Of a stretch of 64,000 bases of DNA, positions 32,733 to 44,085 are shown in pieces (the stretch's first letter is position 1; every line of letters begins with the position of its first letter). Origin of the DNA: Buxus sempervirens (lineage: Eukaryota > Streptophyta > Magnoliopsida > Buxales > Buxaceae); contig OX387183.1 of NCBI GenBank assembly GCA_947561395.2, positions 43,134,901-43,198,900 of the forward strand, written 5' to 3'. A model generated the notes under the pieces. The model saw nothing but the letters and a program-made list of their open reading frames with translations, did no database searches and was not told where the DNA came from. Made by a program: the position numbers and the translations under genes.

Positions 32733-34610
32733 TTGAGAAAACAGATGTTTGATTTTCTTAAATCTTATTCTGACGTGTTTGAATGGTCATATGAGGATAT
32801 GCCCGGGTTAGACATGGACTTGGTTGTGCATCGATTACCAACGAAGTCTGAGGCCGTACCTGTGAAACAGAAGCTCAGGCGCACGAAGCCGGAATGGGCC
32901 CTGAAGATCAAGGAAGAGGTCACCAAGCAGTTGGATGCCGGATTCCTGCAAGGAACTCACTACCCAGAGTGGTTGGCCAACATCGTGCCAGTTCCCAAGA
33001 AAGACGGGAAAGTCAGGATGTGTGTCGACTATAGAGATCTGAATAGAGCGAGTTCGAAGGACGACTTCCCATTGCCACACATTGATGTACTGGTGGACAA
33101 TACAGCAACGCATTCAATGTTCTCTTTCATGGACGGCTTCTCTGGTTACAACCAGATAAGGATGGCACCTGAGGATATGGAGAAGACATCCTTTATCACG
33201 CACTGGGGCACTTACTGTTACCGCGTGATGCCGTTCGGACTGAAGAATGCGAGTGCTACATATCAGTGTGCGATGACTCTGTTGTTCCATGACATGATAC
33301 ACAAGGAGATGGAGGTGTACGTGGATGACATGATAGCAAAGTCTAAGGAAGAAGAAGACCACTTGGTGAACCTTGGAAAGATGTTCGACAGACTTAGAGA
33401 GCACAAGCTCCGGCTCAACCCAAACAAATGTGTATTTGGAGTCACTTCAGGAAAGTTGCTCGGCTTCATAGTAGGCAAGCGGGGCATTGAGGTCGACCCC
33501 GTCAAAGCAAAGGCAATTCTGGAGATGCCTCCCCCATCTACAGAAAAGGAAGTGAGAGGGTTCTTGGGCAGATTGCAGTATATCAGTAGGTTCATTGCAC
33601 AGATGACTCCTGTGTGTGAGCCTATATTCAAGCTGCTAAAAAAGAACAACCCTGTGGTTTGGAATGACGACTGTCAAGTAGCGTTTGATAAGATCAAGGC
33701 CTACCTGATGAGTCCGCCGACATTGGTCCCGCCTGTCCCGGGGCGACCCTTGATCATGTATTTGACAGTCTCCGAGATGGCTGTAGGATGTGTGTTAGGG
33801 CAACACGATGAGAAAGGGCGGAAAGAACAAGCAATCTATTACTTGAGCAAGAAATTTACTAACATCGAAGTCAGAAACACAGTGCTTGAAAAGACGTGTT
33901 GTGCCCTGGTCTGGGCAGCTCAGAAGCTCCGACACTATTTGCTTAGTCACACAGTCTTACTGATCTCCAATCTAGATCCATTGAAATACATCTTTGAGAA
34001 GCCGATCTCTACTGGTAGGGTTGCTAGGTGGCAAGTCCTTTTGTCTGAGTATGACATTGTCTACAGAACTAGAAAAGCGATAAAAGGGCAAGCCGTGGCA
34101 GACTACTTGGCAGAGCATCCACTACCTGACTACCAACCACTTTTGACTCACTTCCCGCACGAAGATGTGATGTGTACAGAGTCCGCAGATGATACAGAAG
34201 AAGCCAAGTGGCAGATGTTCTTTGACGGGGCAGTGAATGTAAATGGAAAAGGGATCGGAGCAGTGCTAATCTCCCCAGACGGTGTTCATCACCCTATAGC
34301 AGTGAAACTTCTATTTGATTGCACTAGCAACATGGCCGAGTATGAAGCATGTGTGTTGGGCCTGCGAGCAGCAATCGAGATGCATATACAAGAGTTGAAA
34401 GTGTTCGGGGACTCAAGTCTTATCATCTATCAAGTGATGGGAGACTGGAAGACCAGAGATGTGAAATTAGTGCCATACCAAGAGCTGGTCAAGGAATTAG
34501 AAGAGGAATTTGAAAGCGTGACATTCGACTACATGCCACGAGATGGGAACCGATTTGTAGATGCACTAGCCACACTGGCATCAATGGCCACCATCACGAA
34601 TGATGCTTGG
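32733..34610 (+). pseudogene. RT, RNase H and second RNase H of element A
   Basis: RT motifs are complete: VPVPKKDGKVRMCVDYRDLN, FSFMDGFSGYNQIRMAPED, PFGLKNASATYQ and the catalytic YVDD at 33318-33329. The RT-linked RNase H follows (FDKIKAYL, GQHDEKGRKEQAIYYLSKKF). After a tether a second RNase H starts at KWQMFFDGA near 34207, with acidic residues in FFDGA, AEYEA, GDSSLI and VDALATLA. A second, archaeal-like RNase H is typical of the Tat lineage. RT copies the RNA into DNA and RNase H removes the template. This 760-codon stretch has no stop. Confidence 0.93.
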
Positions 34611-34849
34611 GTGCAACCACCGGAAATAGAAATTCGGCGTTACCCTGTTTACTGCTTCAGTATCGAGAAAAGCACACCCGAAGAGGAGCCTTGGTACACA
34701 AATATAGAGAGGTATATAAGGGACAGAATTCTGCCAGAAGGTGCCTCAGCTGCAGAGAAGCGAACTATACAGAGGTTGGCAGGGCAATACTTCTACAGTG
34801 GGGGCAGACTGTACAAGAAGTCATACAACGATTCCCTACTGCTATGTGT

Positions 34850-35939
34850 CAGAGAAGCCGAGGCACAAAAGTTAATCGAGGAGGTCCATGGAGGGTTGTG
34901 CGGCGCACACATGAATGGGCATATGCTAGCAAGGAAGATCCTAAGGATGGGCTATTACTGGATGACCATGGAGGCCGACTGCTACGCTCAGGTTAGAAAA
35001 TGCCAGTTATGCTAGATTTATGCCGACAATATCCATGCACCGCCGAATACGTTGTACTCCATGACATCACCTTGGCCGTTCGCTATTTGGGGAATCGACA
35101 TGATAGGCCAGGTTCATCCAATGGCTTCAAACGGGCATCGGTTCATCTTGGTGGCAATTGACTACTTTACCAAGTGGGTAGAGGCCATGTCCTTCGTGGA
35201 TGTAAAGAAATCTCATGTGCTCAAGTTTATCAGAAACAATATAGTCTGTCGCTACGGAGTTCCAGAAGCGATCATCACTGATAATGCAAAGAATCTGAAT
35301 AATAAGGACATGGAAAAGATGTGTGAAGATCTGAAGATCAGACATCTAAACTCCACGGCATACCGGCCCAAGATGAATGGAGCAGTAGAGGCCGCCAACA
35401 AGAATCTGAAGAAGATACTCGAGAAAATGGTGGTCACCTACAGGGACTGGCATGAGAAGCTGCCGTATGCACTGCACGCCTACCGGACATCGATCAGAAC
35501 ATCGACCGGGGCAACTCCTTTCTCCTTGGTATACGGAATGGAAGCAGTTCTCCCAGTGGAAGCATAGATTCCATCACTTAGAATTCTGAAGGAAGCAGAG
35601 ATCAGTGACGTCGAATGGGAAGAATCCAGATTTGACCAGTTGCAGCTACTTGATGAGAAAAGGATCAAGGCTTTGTGCCATGGCCAACTCTATCAACAGA
35701 GATTGGCGCGAGCCTACAACAAGAAAGTGAAGCCACGACAGTTCAAAGTGGGAGACCTAGTACTGAAGAGAATCTTTCCCCATCAAGAGGACAACCGTGG
35801 GAAATTCAAGCCAAACTACAAAGGGCCATTCGTAGTCCACAAGGTTCTGTCCCGAGGAGCACTTATCCTGCAAGAGATGGACGGGGCAATTTTTCCTGAG
35901 CCGATAAATGCGGACGCCGTCAAATTGTACTATGCCTAA
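34850..35939 (+). pseudogene. Integrase of element A
   Basis: The zinc-binding part has HGGLCGAHMNGHMLARKI and CQLC near 35001-35012, directly before TAG 35013. The core has D at WGIDMIGQ (about 35098), D at IITDNAKN (35280) and E in GAVEAANKN (35390). The C-terminal part has RQFKVGDLVLKRI and GPFVVHKVLSRGALIL. TAG 35565 lies after LPVEA. The B' copy reads CQIYA and VEIPSL at the two stops, so the TAGs replace Q and probably Q or E. It joins the cDNA to host DNA. Confidence 0.92.
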
Positions 35940-38166
35940 GATCATTCTGATTGGGAAATGAAGATAGGCCATTCTTGACTCTCCTTTAGACTGTAAATCC
36001 TTCCAAATACCTTAAAATTCTCCCCTAGTTAAACAATTTTGAGCCTTAAAATTCTTTCAACCCATTGCAAGTGTTCTACACATCAAATGGGGCATTCCTG
36101 GCAAAGCAAAAAGAAACCGGGCATTCTTGCCCAGAAAACCCTCAAAAAGAAGAGAAAATACAACAAGAAAGAAAAAAGAAAGAAAAAAAGAAAAAAAAAA
36201 GAAAAAGAAAAGAAAAGAAACAGAGAAAATGGGGAAATGTTTACCCAACAAAAATATAGAGATACAAATAAGCTAGGATGTAAGTCCCATCAACAATAAA
36301 AGTAGTACACTTGGCAAACCCAAATAATTAAGCTTTTTTGAGCCATCTATCCTTTATTTCATAACCAAGACCCAGCCTACGTTTCGTCCCATCTCTAAGA
36401 CCTCTCGGATCCCTAAAGGAATGATCAGAGCAAACATTTAAATCAGCATTCGTCAGCAATGATGGAATTCAGGGTCTCCCAGAAGGCTAGACACAGTGAA
36501 AACCTGAAAAAGGGGCGTCGTGTGGTTAGTCCCAAAAAAAAAAAAAAAGGCCAAGCACATCTGGATTGAGCAGAGCAAGATACAAAAGAGAGCAGTGACA
36601 GTGGCAGGAAATAAACTGAGAAAGAGTAAACAGATCTAAGGGGTCCGAACCGGCAGGTTGTGCCCGAGTCAAAGACTCCACAGTGGCCTGTGATGACAAT
36701 GCTTCTGAAAATACCAAGCACTCCAAGTCCCGTCTGACCTTGGGAAATTTCTTTGATATTGCAAACACAGGCACACACTGACACACCTGTTTTCTCTATA
36801 ATTGTTCTGCTTAACTGTTTTGAGCTCCACGTTGGGCCACTAACCTGAGTTGATAATCTCTTAACCTTGGCAAAGGCCGCTACTGGCTGCAATGGGCAAA
36901 AGGCTCGGAGCAAAAAGAGAATAAAAGAAATGTTTTGCACTTCCCAGCTATTCCACGGCTGACATGTTGTCTTTTCCTGCCTGCACAGGTACGCCAAAAG
37001 TGGGATGACAGATGTTTTCTCCAAAATCCCCAATGGAGTTCCTTCAGTGAACGGAGAATAATAACCTCCAAAACCCCTAGTGGAAGGCCTTCAACAAACA
37101 AGGGACGACACCTTTACATCCCTAGTATAGTACTCTCAAGCAATAAGAGAATGATACCTGATGATGTAGACTTCTCAAGCCTCGCACAGTCTGAAGAGGC
37201 CGGCTTTGCGAAGAAGAGCGGAAAGAAGACAAACAAGCTCGCATCAATCCCTGGTGGAGTCTCTCGCACTCAACAAGAGCTTGAACAAACAGAAAGAACT
37301 TGCACGCCGGAGCAGAGGGAACAGGCCTTGCAAAGAAACAATGACAGCAGGAGAAATCCCCACTTATCCCCAATGGAGCATCCTTCCCCAGGGAACTCCC
37401 ACGCTTGTCAGAAACAAGGCTCGACCCGAAAGAAGAGGGAATAAGGAAAGGATTCATGCCCAATCCCCAGCACTAGTCACTCTAAGCTAGGAAGCCTCTA
37501 CAAAAGGGAAAGCAAACTAGAAAGCACGATAGAAGAAGGAATGACAAGACATGAAGAAGAATGAGCATAAATGAAGATATCATCGGGCAAGATGGCCCCT
37601 TTTGTAATTTTTGATTTCACACTTTTGTAAATAGAGTAGAGTAGGTGTGTGGGCTCCCTTGAGGCACTGGACAGCGCTGGAAGCACCTCCTCACCAACAG
37701 CAGCAGCTCCTCCACTCTTCCCTCCTTCTTTCTCCATTCGGTCCACATCCTAACCCAACCCTTGGCCATCAAATTCTAAAAAAAAATAAAAAAATGCAAG
37801 TAAGCTTCAAATAAAAGACACAAAATGGATCAGAAGTCTGAAGTCACCTAAAAGCTTTAATGGAACTAACAAGAAGGAAGGAATATTGTCAAGTGTCTGA
37901 CATCAACGCCGAAACAGGTTGGCGAGCTCAAGTCCAATCTAATCTCTTTCAAACTTAAATTAAATGCTGAAGAGTTGCCCTACAAAAACCCGAAAAGCAA
38001 AGGGTGAGGAAACTCGGAAGCTAGGAAGTGACGCCACATCATTGGCTGCTTCCCTCTCAAAATGAAAACTTCAAAGGACTAAAGCTCGTCGACCATGTCG
38101 ACAGAAATGCCTGGCGCAAAAACGAGATTCTTTTTCTCTTTGCCGTTCATCCAGAAGGTGACTCCG
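35940..38166 (+). other. 3' spacer of element A
   Basis: The 2.2 kb between pol and PPT has no gene that I recognise on either strand; frames on the minus strand at 36443-37033 and the plus strand at 36935-37444 have no known domain. It has a purine run at 36170-36225, an AGCCTACGTTTCGTCC block at 36374 shared with B and B', and degenerate CCCCAATGGAG-type repeats between 37025 and 37395. The antisense genes of B are absent. Confidence 0.65.
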
Positions 38167-38181
38167 GCAAAGAGGGGCAGC
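38167..38181 (+). promoter_or_regulatory. Polypurine tract of element A
   Basis: GGCAAAGAGGGGCAGC directly precedes the TGTAAGTACC start of the 3' LTR. It is almost the same as the PPT of B. Confidence 0.88.
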
Positions 38182-41100
38182 TGTAAGTACCTCATTTTTG
38201 CGCTCCCAAAAAAGCCAAAAAATACAAAATCCTGCTAAAAAGTCAAACCCAAGGGGGTCGAAAGTTGACCTTTCGATCAGATGAGATCTGGCTACCTTGT
38301 TGTATCTCAATGGATAGAGAATCTTGACACGGTTCCAACGCAACTGAGTTGGCTGGAATCGGAGTCCGGATGAAGGTTTTGCGGGCGGTCAAACTTGAGG
38401 AAGAGCCGAGAGTTGACTTTCCTCGATTTCCGTGCCAAGTACCTTGCCCTATGCCATGGATAGAGAATCTCGACACGGTTCCAACGCAACTGAGTTTGCT
38501 AGAATCGGAGTCCGGATGAGGGTTCTGCGGGCGGTCAAACTTGAGGATGAGCCGAAAGTTGACTTTTCCTCGAACCCCGTGCCAAGTGCTTAACCCTATG
38601 TCATTGAATAGAGGGCTCCGATACGAGTTCAACGCAATTGAGTTTGCTCAAATCGGAGATCAGATGAAAGAGATATGAGCTGTCGAAGTTTCCGGGCAGC
38701 AAAAGCCGGAAACTGCACACGTGGCAGCCAACGCAGCAAAATATCTCAGGGGCTAAATCTTGAATATCCAAAAATCTCAAGGACTAAACAAAAATTCGTA
38801 CGGGGCAATCCGTAGATATCCAAAAGTGTCAAATCGGTCGAATCGGTCGAATCGGTCAAGTCGAAGGGCAAATCCGTAATTTTTTTATTTGTATCCGGTC
38901 AAATATACCGGATACACATACCCTTGTGTATATCCAGACTCCAAGGCCGGATACGAAGATCTGCTCGGCGAGATTCTCGCCGATTCTCCGACAAATTCGC
39001 GGCGGAATTAATTTTTGCCAATTATTATGTTTTGTATCCGGACTCCAAGACCGGATACAAAGGCAGCTTAGTGTATCCGGCCTTGGAGGCGGGATACACA
39101 GGGTATATAGTGTATCCGGACTCCAAGTCCGGATACATTAAGTTTTTTTATAAAAGGGGGCAGCAGCCCCCTTTCCAATGGTTAGTTGATTCCACTGTGC
39201 TTAGGCCTCCTTGCCCGACCTTTGCTCATCTGAACCCTCCCTCTCCAGCACCCATTGACCCCCACCACCTTCCCACCACCACCCCAAGGCAGCTCCACCC
39301 CCTCTCCTCCTCCTTCCTCCTCACCTCTCACCCACCAAGTGTCAAGAAGGAGAGGTAACTTGCTGTTGCTACTGTGGGAGGACTTACCAGCTGCTGTCCC
39401 TCCTCAAGGGAGTGCCTCCACCTCCACCTGGAAGCCAAGAACCACCAGGTATGGTTCCCCATTATGTTGTGACCATCATACATTAAAATCAGATTTTTCC
39501 GAAAATGTTCCTACGTTTGCTTCCTTCTTCGCATGGGTTCATTTTCATGGTATCCTAAGCATGTGTTACTGTTTCTTTCATGGCATGAGAACCACCACCG
39601 GTAAGGAGTCTACGTAGGGTTTTTTAAGGAAGCATAGGATTTTATTTTAACATACTTTTAATCTCTTTTGGTTGCGGTCCATGGGTTCATATTAAGTTTT
39701 TTCAGAAGGAGCATGATCCTTCCCACTTTACAATCTGATGTACCCCGTATCAGCCCCCATTTCCTTTCCATTTCTTCTCTCTTCTCATCTTTCTCTATGG
39801 TCTTTGAGGATTGGTTTGACTGGTCGTAGCCTTGGTCCAGCTTCTTGTTCTCTTTTCCATGTCACATGCTTGTTTGCTACTTGGTATCAAGAGGGAATGC
39901 ACCTTCTTTATTCTTCCTTGAATCTGCTAATTTTTGTTGTCTCTAAAACATGCTGGTTACTGATTATGTAGCATGACCTTGCATTGATCACTTGCTTTGT
40001 TTTTTAGCCATATGCATGCAACCATGCTCAATCCACCCCAGCCCTTCCATTGCTGTATTTTTTGATGTATATGCTATTGATTAGGTGCATCGATATGGCT
40101 TTAGTTACCTGTTTTTTTTGACATGCATGTATGCAGGCTCCCCTCCCCCATATAACCACCTGGTATGTTGCTATTTTTATCCTCCCATGGCTCTCCTTTG
40201 CCCCCTTTGAACCTCTTACCTTTCTTAGCATTAATATGCCCCATGTCCAGCTACTGTTATGCCTCCAACCCCTTTGGAAGCTGCTGTTACAGCAGGTGTA
40301 AGCCCCCTGCTACAGCTGCTGTCCCCGCAAGCTTACCCCCACACCTACACCACCAGGGCAGCCCCACCCCAAGTGCCAGGTGGAGGTGCTTACCCACCAA
40401 TCCCAAGGTGTCTTCATATGCATATTTGGGCATAGGCTGCCCTATTGAGCCTTTGGTGAGAGACCATCTTGATGCTTGGTAGCTGCTGTGTTTTTGTTGT
40501 TTGTTTATTGAATGACCACTTGCTGCCCCTGGTCGTGCATTAACATGCCTACACAGCCCCTCAAGCCTCACTTGTTTGCTTCCCATGAGCACACAATATG
40601 CTCCTTTTTAATTATTTTTCTCATGCCATCTTGATGAGTATGCAAGACCCTTTTGGGGTTGCTGCTGGCAGCAGCAGCAGCCCCCATTGGTCAAGGTTTA
40701 GATGAGTGCCAAGCCCCATTGTGGGCACCATGAAGGTAACCCGAGCCCCTACAAACCCCATGCATTGTTCACCCCCATTGCATGATTAAGGCCCATGTGA
40801 GCTTCTTTTGTTAGCTGCTGTTCTCTTGCTCTTATTTGACTGTTTGGATGCATGGCCATTGGGTTCTAATTTCTTGTGAAGCGATAGCATGGAATCATGG
40901 AATCTGGAGGTGCAAGGACCCCTACCTTGCTGCTGTAATTGTTGGAGAAGGAGGGATAAGGGCAGCAAGCCCCATGCCTTCCAATGTCTCCATAGCTTTA
41001 TGAGAAACCAAAAGGGGAGGCCAAATGAGGCCTTCCCCCCAAACCTGAGCTAGTGTGGGCCCTCCCAGGGGCCCACCAAACCTTAGAAAGGCCTTAGGAA

Positions 41101-42262
41101 GCCCCTGAAAGCCATCCCAATGGCCTAAGCCCAAAAAGGCCATTTTTTAGGTGATCCGGCAACTCAGGCCGGATCACCTACGGCCTGTGTGTATCCGGCA
41201 ACTAAGGCCGGATACACCCAGAAATGTCATTTTTTGTATCTTCTTGATCCTTGGCCGAATTCTGTGATGATTTTTTACCAAACCCAGCAAACCAATAGGG
41301 TTTCCGGGTGACCCGGAAACCCAACTTGGGACTTGGACCACCGGTCCAATTTGGTACACTTGCGGGCCTTCCAACGGGGCCCACCAAGCCCAGTGAATCC
41401 CAAAGCATGCAAATAAGTAAGATCAAATAAAGTGGACTAATCGAACTGGGTGGGCCAAACCCAATGCGGCCCACCCAAACCTTGTTGTGTGGAATGAATA
41501 TACGAATCGCATGGTTTGGCCGAGACCAAGGGCTAGGGCCTATCGGGCCCGCCAAAGCCCATTAACCTAACCAAGGAAGGGTGCAAACCCTAAGCCTCAA
41601 GGAACTGGGCTTTTTAAGCCCAAATTTGGACTACGGGCCCCAAGCCCAACATCCAACCCACCTGGGTGAATTTAAATAAGATAAATTAAAGACATTTTGG
41701 CAACCAACATGGGGGCCCACCCAGGGGCCCGCAAATCAATGCCGGCCCGCTTCTTGCATGGAAATCACTTAAGTATCCAACTTGAACAAACTAAATAAAA
41801 CCAACACACTCAAACCAAAGCCCACAGGGCCTCCTAGGCTTAGACAGAGGCCTACATGGGCACATGGGCTTACCCAAGCCCATCAAGGGCACCGTGGGCC
41901 TTCCAACAGGGCCCACCCAGCCAGACTCAGATCGTCTAAATAAGCAAGATAAAAGCAATTAAAGGGACCCACACCACTCAGGTGGTCCCGCCAGACCTAA
42001 CCAAACTGCATATCGGATTAGGGATCGGGTGAGACCAATGTAAGCTGACTCAAATCAGGGAACCCACGGGACCTGTCATCCGACGGGGTGGACTGGGGTG
42101 TCTACGGACTTCCCCAGACCGCAACCGAGAACCGACTTAGAATCTCAAGCCGCAGACCAAAAGCCCTAAATAGACTAACTTAGGCACCCAGGTGTCCGCC
42201 TCCACCCCATCAGGCGGTGGCGACTCCGAATTACCCCGTGCCGCGTTTCTCACGCGCGCACA
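38182..42262 (+). mobile_element. 3' LTR of element A (4081 bp)
   Basis: It matches the 5' LTR along its length with scattered changes; one palindrome arm repeat present at 19950-19975 is absent here. Palindromes lie at 38892-39134 and the TATA box at 39147. Confidence 0.92.
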
Positions 42263-42267
42263 GACGT
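42263..42267. repeat. Target site duplication GACGT, right (element A)
   Basis: The right copy of the duplication; the integrase frame of B' resumes here. Confidence 0.95.
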
Positions 42268-43103
42268 CATTGGCATGATTTCCCCTAAGGCATCGAACGG
42301 GCACAGATTCATCTTGTGGCAATCGATTATTTCACTAAGTGGGTAGAAGCGGCCTCATATGCGAATATCACAAGCAACCATGTTATTAAATTTTTTAAGC
42401 ACAATATTATTTGTCGCTATGGACTGCCAAGTGCCATAGTACCAGACAACGCTTCAAATATTAAGAACAAGGACATGAAGAAGATGTGTGAGTAGTTTCA
42501 GATCACCCACCACAAGTCAGCTCTATACAGGCCAAAGATGAATGGGGCAGTAGAAGCAGCAAACAAGAACATAAAGAAAATCATTCAGAAAATGGTAGTG
42601 AGTTACAAGGATTGGCATGAAATGCTACTACTTGCTCTACATGTCTATAGAACCTCAATCCGGACTTCAACTGGGGCAACCCCGTATTCCCTAGTCTATG
42701 GGATGGAAGCAATTTTGCCAGTGGAAGTAGAAATCCCATCACTCAGAGTGCTCATGGAAGCTGAATTGGAAGAAGCTGAATGGATACAGTCAAGAAGTGA
42801 TCAACTCAACCTAATAGAAGAAAAGCATTTGAAGGCGCTTTGTCATGGCCAATTGTACCAGAGGAGAATGGCCCGAGCCTACAATAAGAAGGTGAATCCC
42901 AGAACTTTCCAAGAAGGAGACTTGGTGCTAAAGAAAATCTTACCATTTTTGGAAGATCCTCGTGGTAAGTTCAAGCCAAATTGGGAAGGCCTTATGTCGT
43001 CAAGAAGGTCCTATCAGGGGGTGCACTCATCTTGACAAAAATGGATGGGACAGACTTTTCTGAGCCAATTAACTCTGATGCAGTAAAAAGGTATTTTCCT
43101 TGA
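42268..43103 (+). pseudogene. Integrase core and C-terminus of B'
   Basis: This continues the frame cut at 19030. DNA after the duplication encodes IGMISPKASNGHRFIL, then a one-base loss near 42312 shifts the frame, followed by AIDYFTKWVEAASY, VPDNASN (second catalytic D) and MNGAVEAANKN (catalytic E). TAG 42493-42495 interrupts it, and another one-base loss near 42989 (GGAAGGCC versus GGAAGGACC in B) shifts the frame again. The TGA end is at 43101-43103. It is more decayed than element A. Confidence 0.88.
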
Positions 43104-44085
43104 TTGAACATTACTAGGAAATGATCCAAGGTCATTTTTCTTTATTTCCCTCAAATTTTAATCCCTAGTCTAGCTAAGTTGAACCGGTTCGTTTCTTTGA
43201 TAAACCTAAACCGGACTTACAGTCTTATACTGAGGCAAAACAAATTGGGGCAAGGCCAATTGGGGCAAAAATAAAGGAAAAGAGAAAAATGGCAAATGAA
43301 AGCCAAGTGTGGAAAGAGATGCAAAGAATGCAATTTGGGGAAAAATGGTTAAATTCATCATGACTGTAAGTCCGGTTGACCTATTTCCACATTTGAAAAT
43401 TTTTGAGCCTTTAATACCTTTTCTTTCATAAACCGAGTCTAGCCTTTGTTTCGTCCTATTTCTAAGCCCTCGGTGATCTTAGTATGTTCATTCAAATTTC
43501 AGAGTGAGATTGGTGATGACGGAATGCAGAAGCCGGCCCTAGTGAAAACCGTAACTGGCGCTAGGGGCAATATTGGCAAGAAGAAAAGAAAGAAAAAAAA
43601 CAAAAGAATAAAAAGAAAATTTAGTGGTTGAGTTGATCATGGAGATCTAAGCTTGAAGTAAAATCAGCATGAATATTGAGACTGAGCAGATTGAGAACAA
43701 TGGGGTCAATTTTGGAAGAAAAAGCATTTGGGGACAACTTTAAAGGTCCTAAGATAGACAGATTTGATCCCTCCTTATTACTTGGATTACCCTTTTCATT
43801 ATTTAACCTGGTTTTAATTCCTTTAATTATGGGTCATTAAGTGTATGGACCAAATTTAAAAAAAATAATAAAAAATAAAATAAAAAAAAAGAAAAACTAT
43901 ACTTTGGCCAGTGATGATAAATCAAATACTTTTCATAAGAACTTTGTTTTTACAAGCATCTGAGCATTCTGAGGTCAATAATATAAAAAATTTATTTTTG
44001 AATTAAATCATTTGTCTTTCCACTATTGGAGTTTGCTTTCTTACAAATGTATGAAAAAAAAAAAGAAAATGTGCAGGAAATAAGG
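43104..44085. other. Non-coding spacer between pol and antisense gene 2 of B'
   Basis: Counterpart of 8107-9057, with GGGGCAA repeats, the inverted repeat at 43209-43377, the AGCCTTTGTTTCGTCC block at 43441 and A-rich runs at 43560-43615, 43858-43900 and 44050-44070. No gene is seen. Confidence 0.65.
43209..43377. repeat. 16-base inverted repeat AACCGGACTTACAGTC in B'
   Basis: 43209-43224 is the exact reverse complement of 43362-43377; the loop is 137 bases. The arms are kept in B while much of the loop differs. Confidence 0.85.

Larger units (their letters stand above)
27609..35939 (+). pseudogene. gag-pol polyprotein of element A, one frame with six TAG stops
   Basis: The frame runs from ATG 27609 (MDQQGEQTPP) to TAA 35937-35939, about 2776 codons, with no frameshift. 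In-frame TAG codons are at 29010, 30186, 32016, 32664, 35013 and 35565; there is no internal TAA or TGA. The order is gag, a long proline/acid-rich linker, aspartic protease, G-patch, RT, RNase H, second RNase H and integrase. The frame is open a further 96 bases upstream to ATG 27513, but the 27609 start fits better because the region before it looks like the CAG-ended end of a leader (TGTCCCTCAG at 27543-27552). I infer a recently decayed polyprotein. TAG readthrough is the other possibility. Confidence 0.9.
19031..42262 (+). mobile_element. Element A: full-length 23.2-kb Ogre-like retrotransposon
   Basis: A complete LTR retrotransposon of 23,232 bp lies in the integrase gene of B'. It has a 4098-bp 5' LTR, an 18-base PBS, a 1.5-kb leader, ORF1, two tandem-repeat arrays, one gag-pol frame, a 2.2-kb spacer, a PPT and a 4081-bp 3' LTR, flanked by GACGT. 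Great size, ORF1 upstream of gag, a G-patch after the protease and a second RNase H fit Ogre within the Tat lineage. About 8-9 differences can be counted in ~370 bp of the two LTRs, so the insertion is not brand new. Nonsense codons in ORF1 and gag-pol make this copy defective unless stops are read through. Confidence 0.92.

Noticed and set aside
36443-37463. Frames of 113-196 codons in the 3' spacer of element A
   Set aside because: No domain, no counterpart in B or B', and frames on both strands overlap. They might be remnants of antisense genes, but I could not align them with any.
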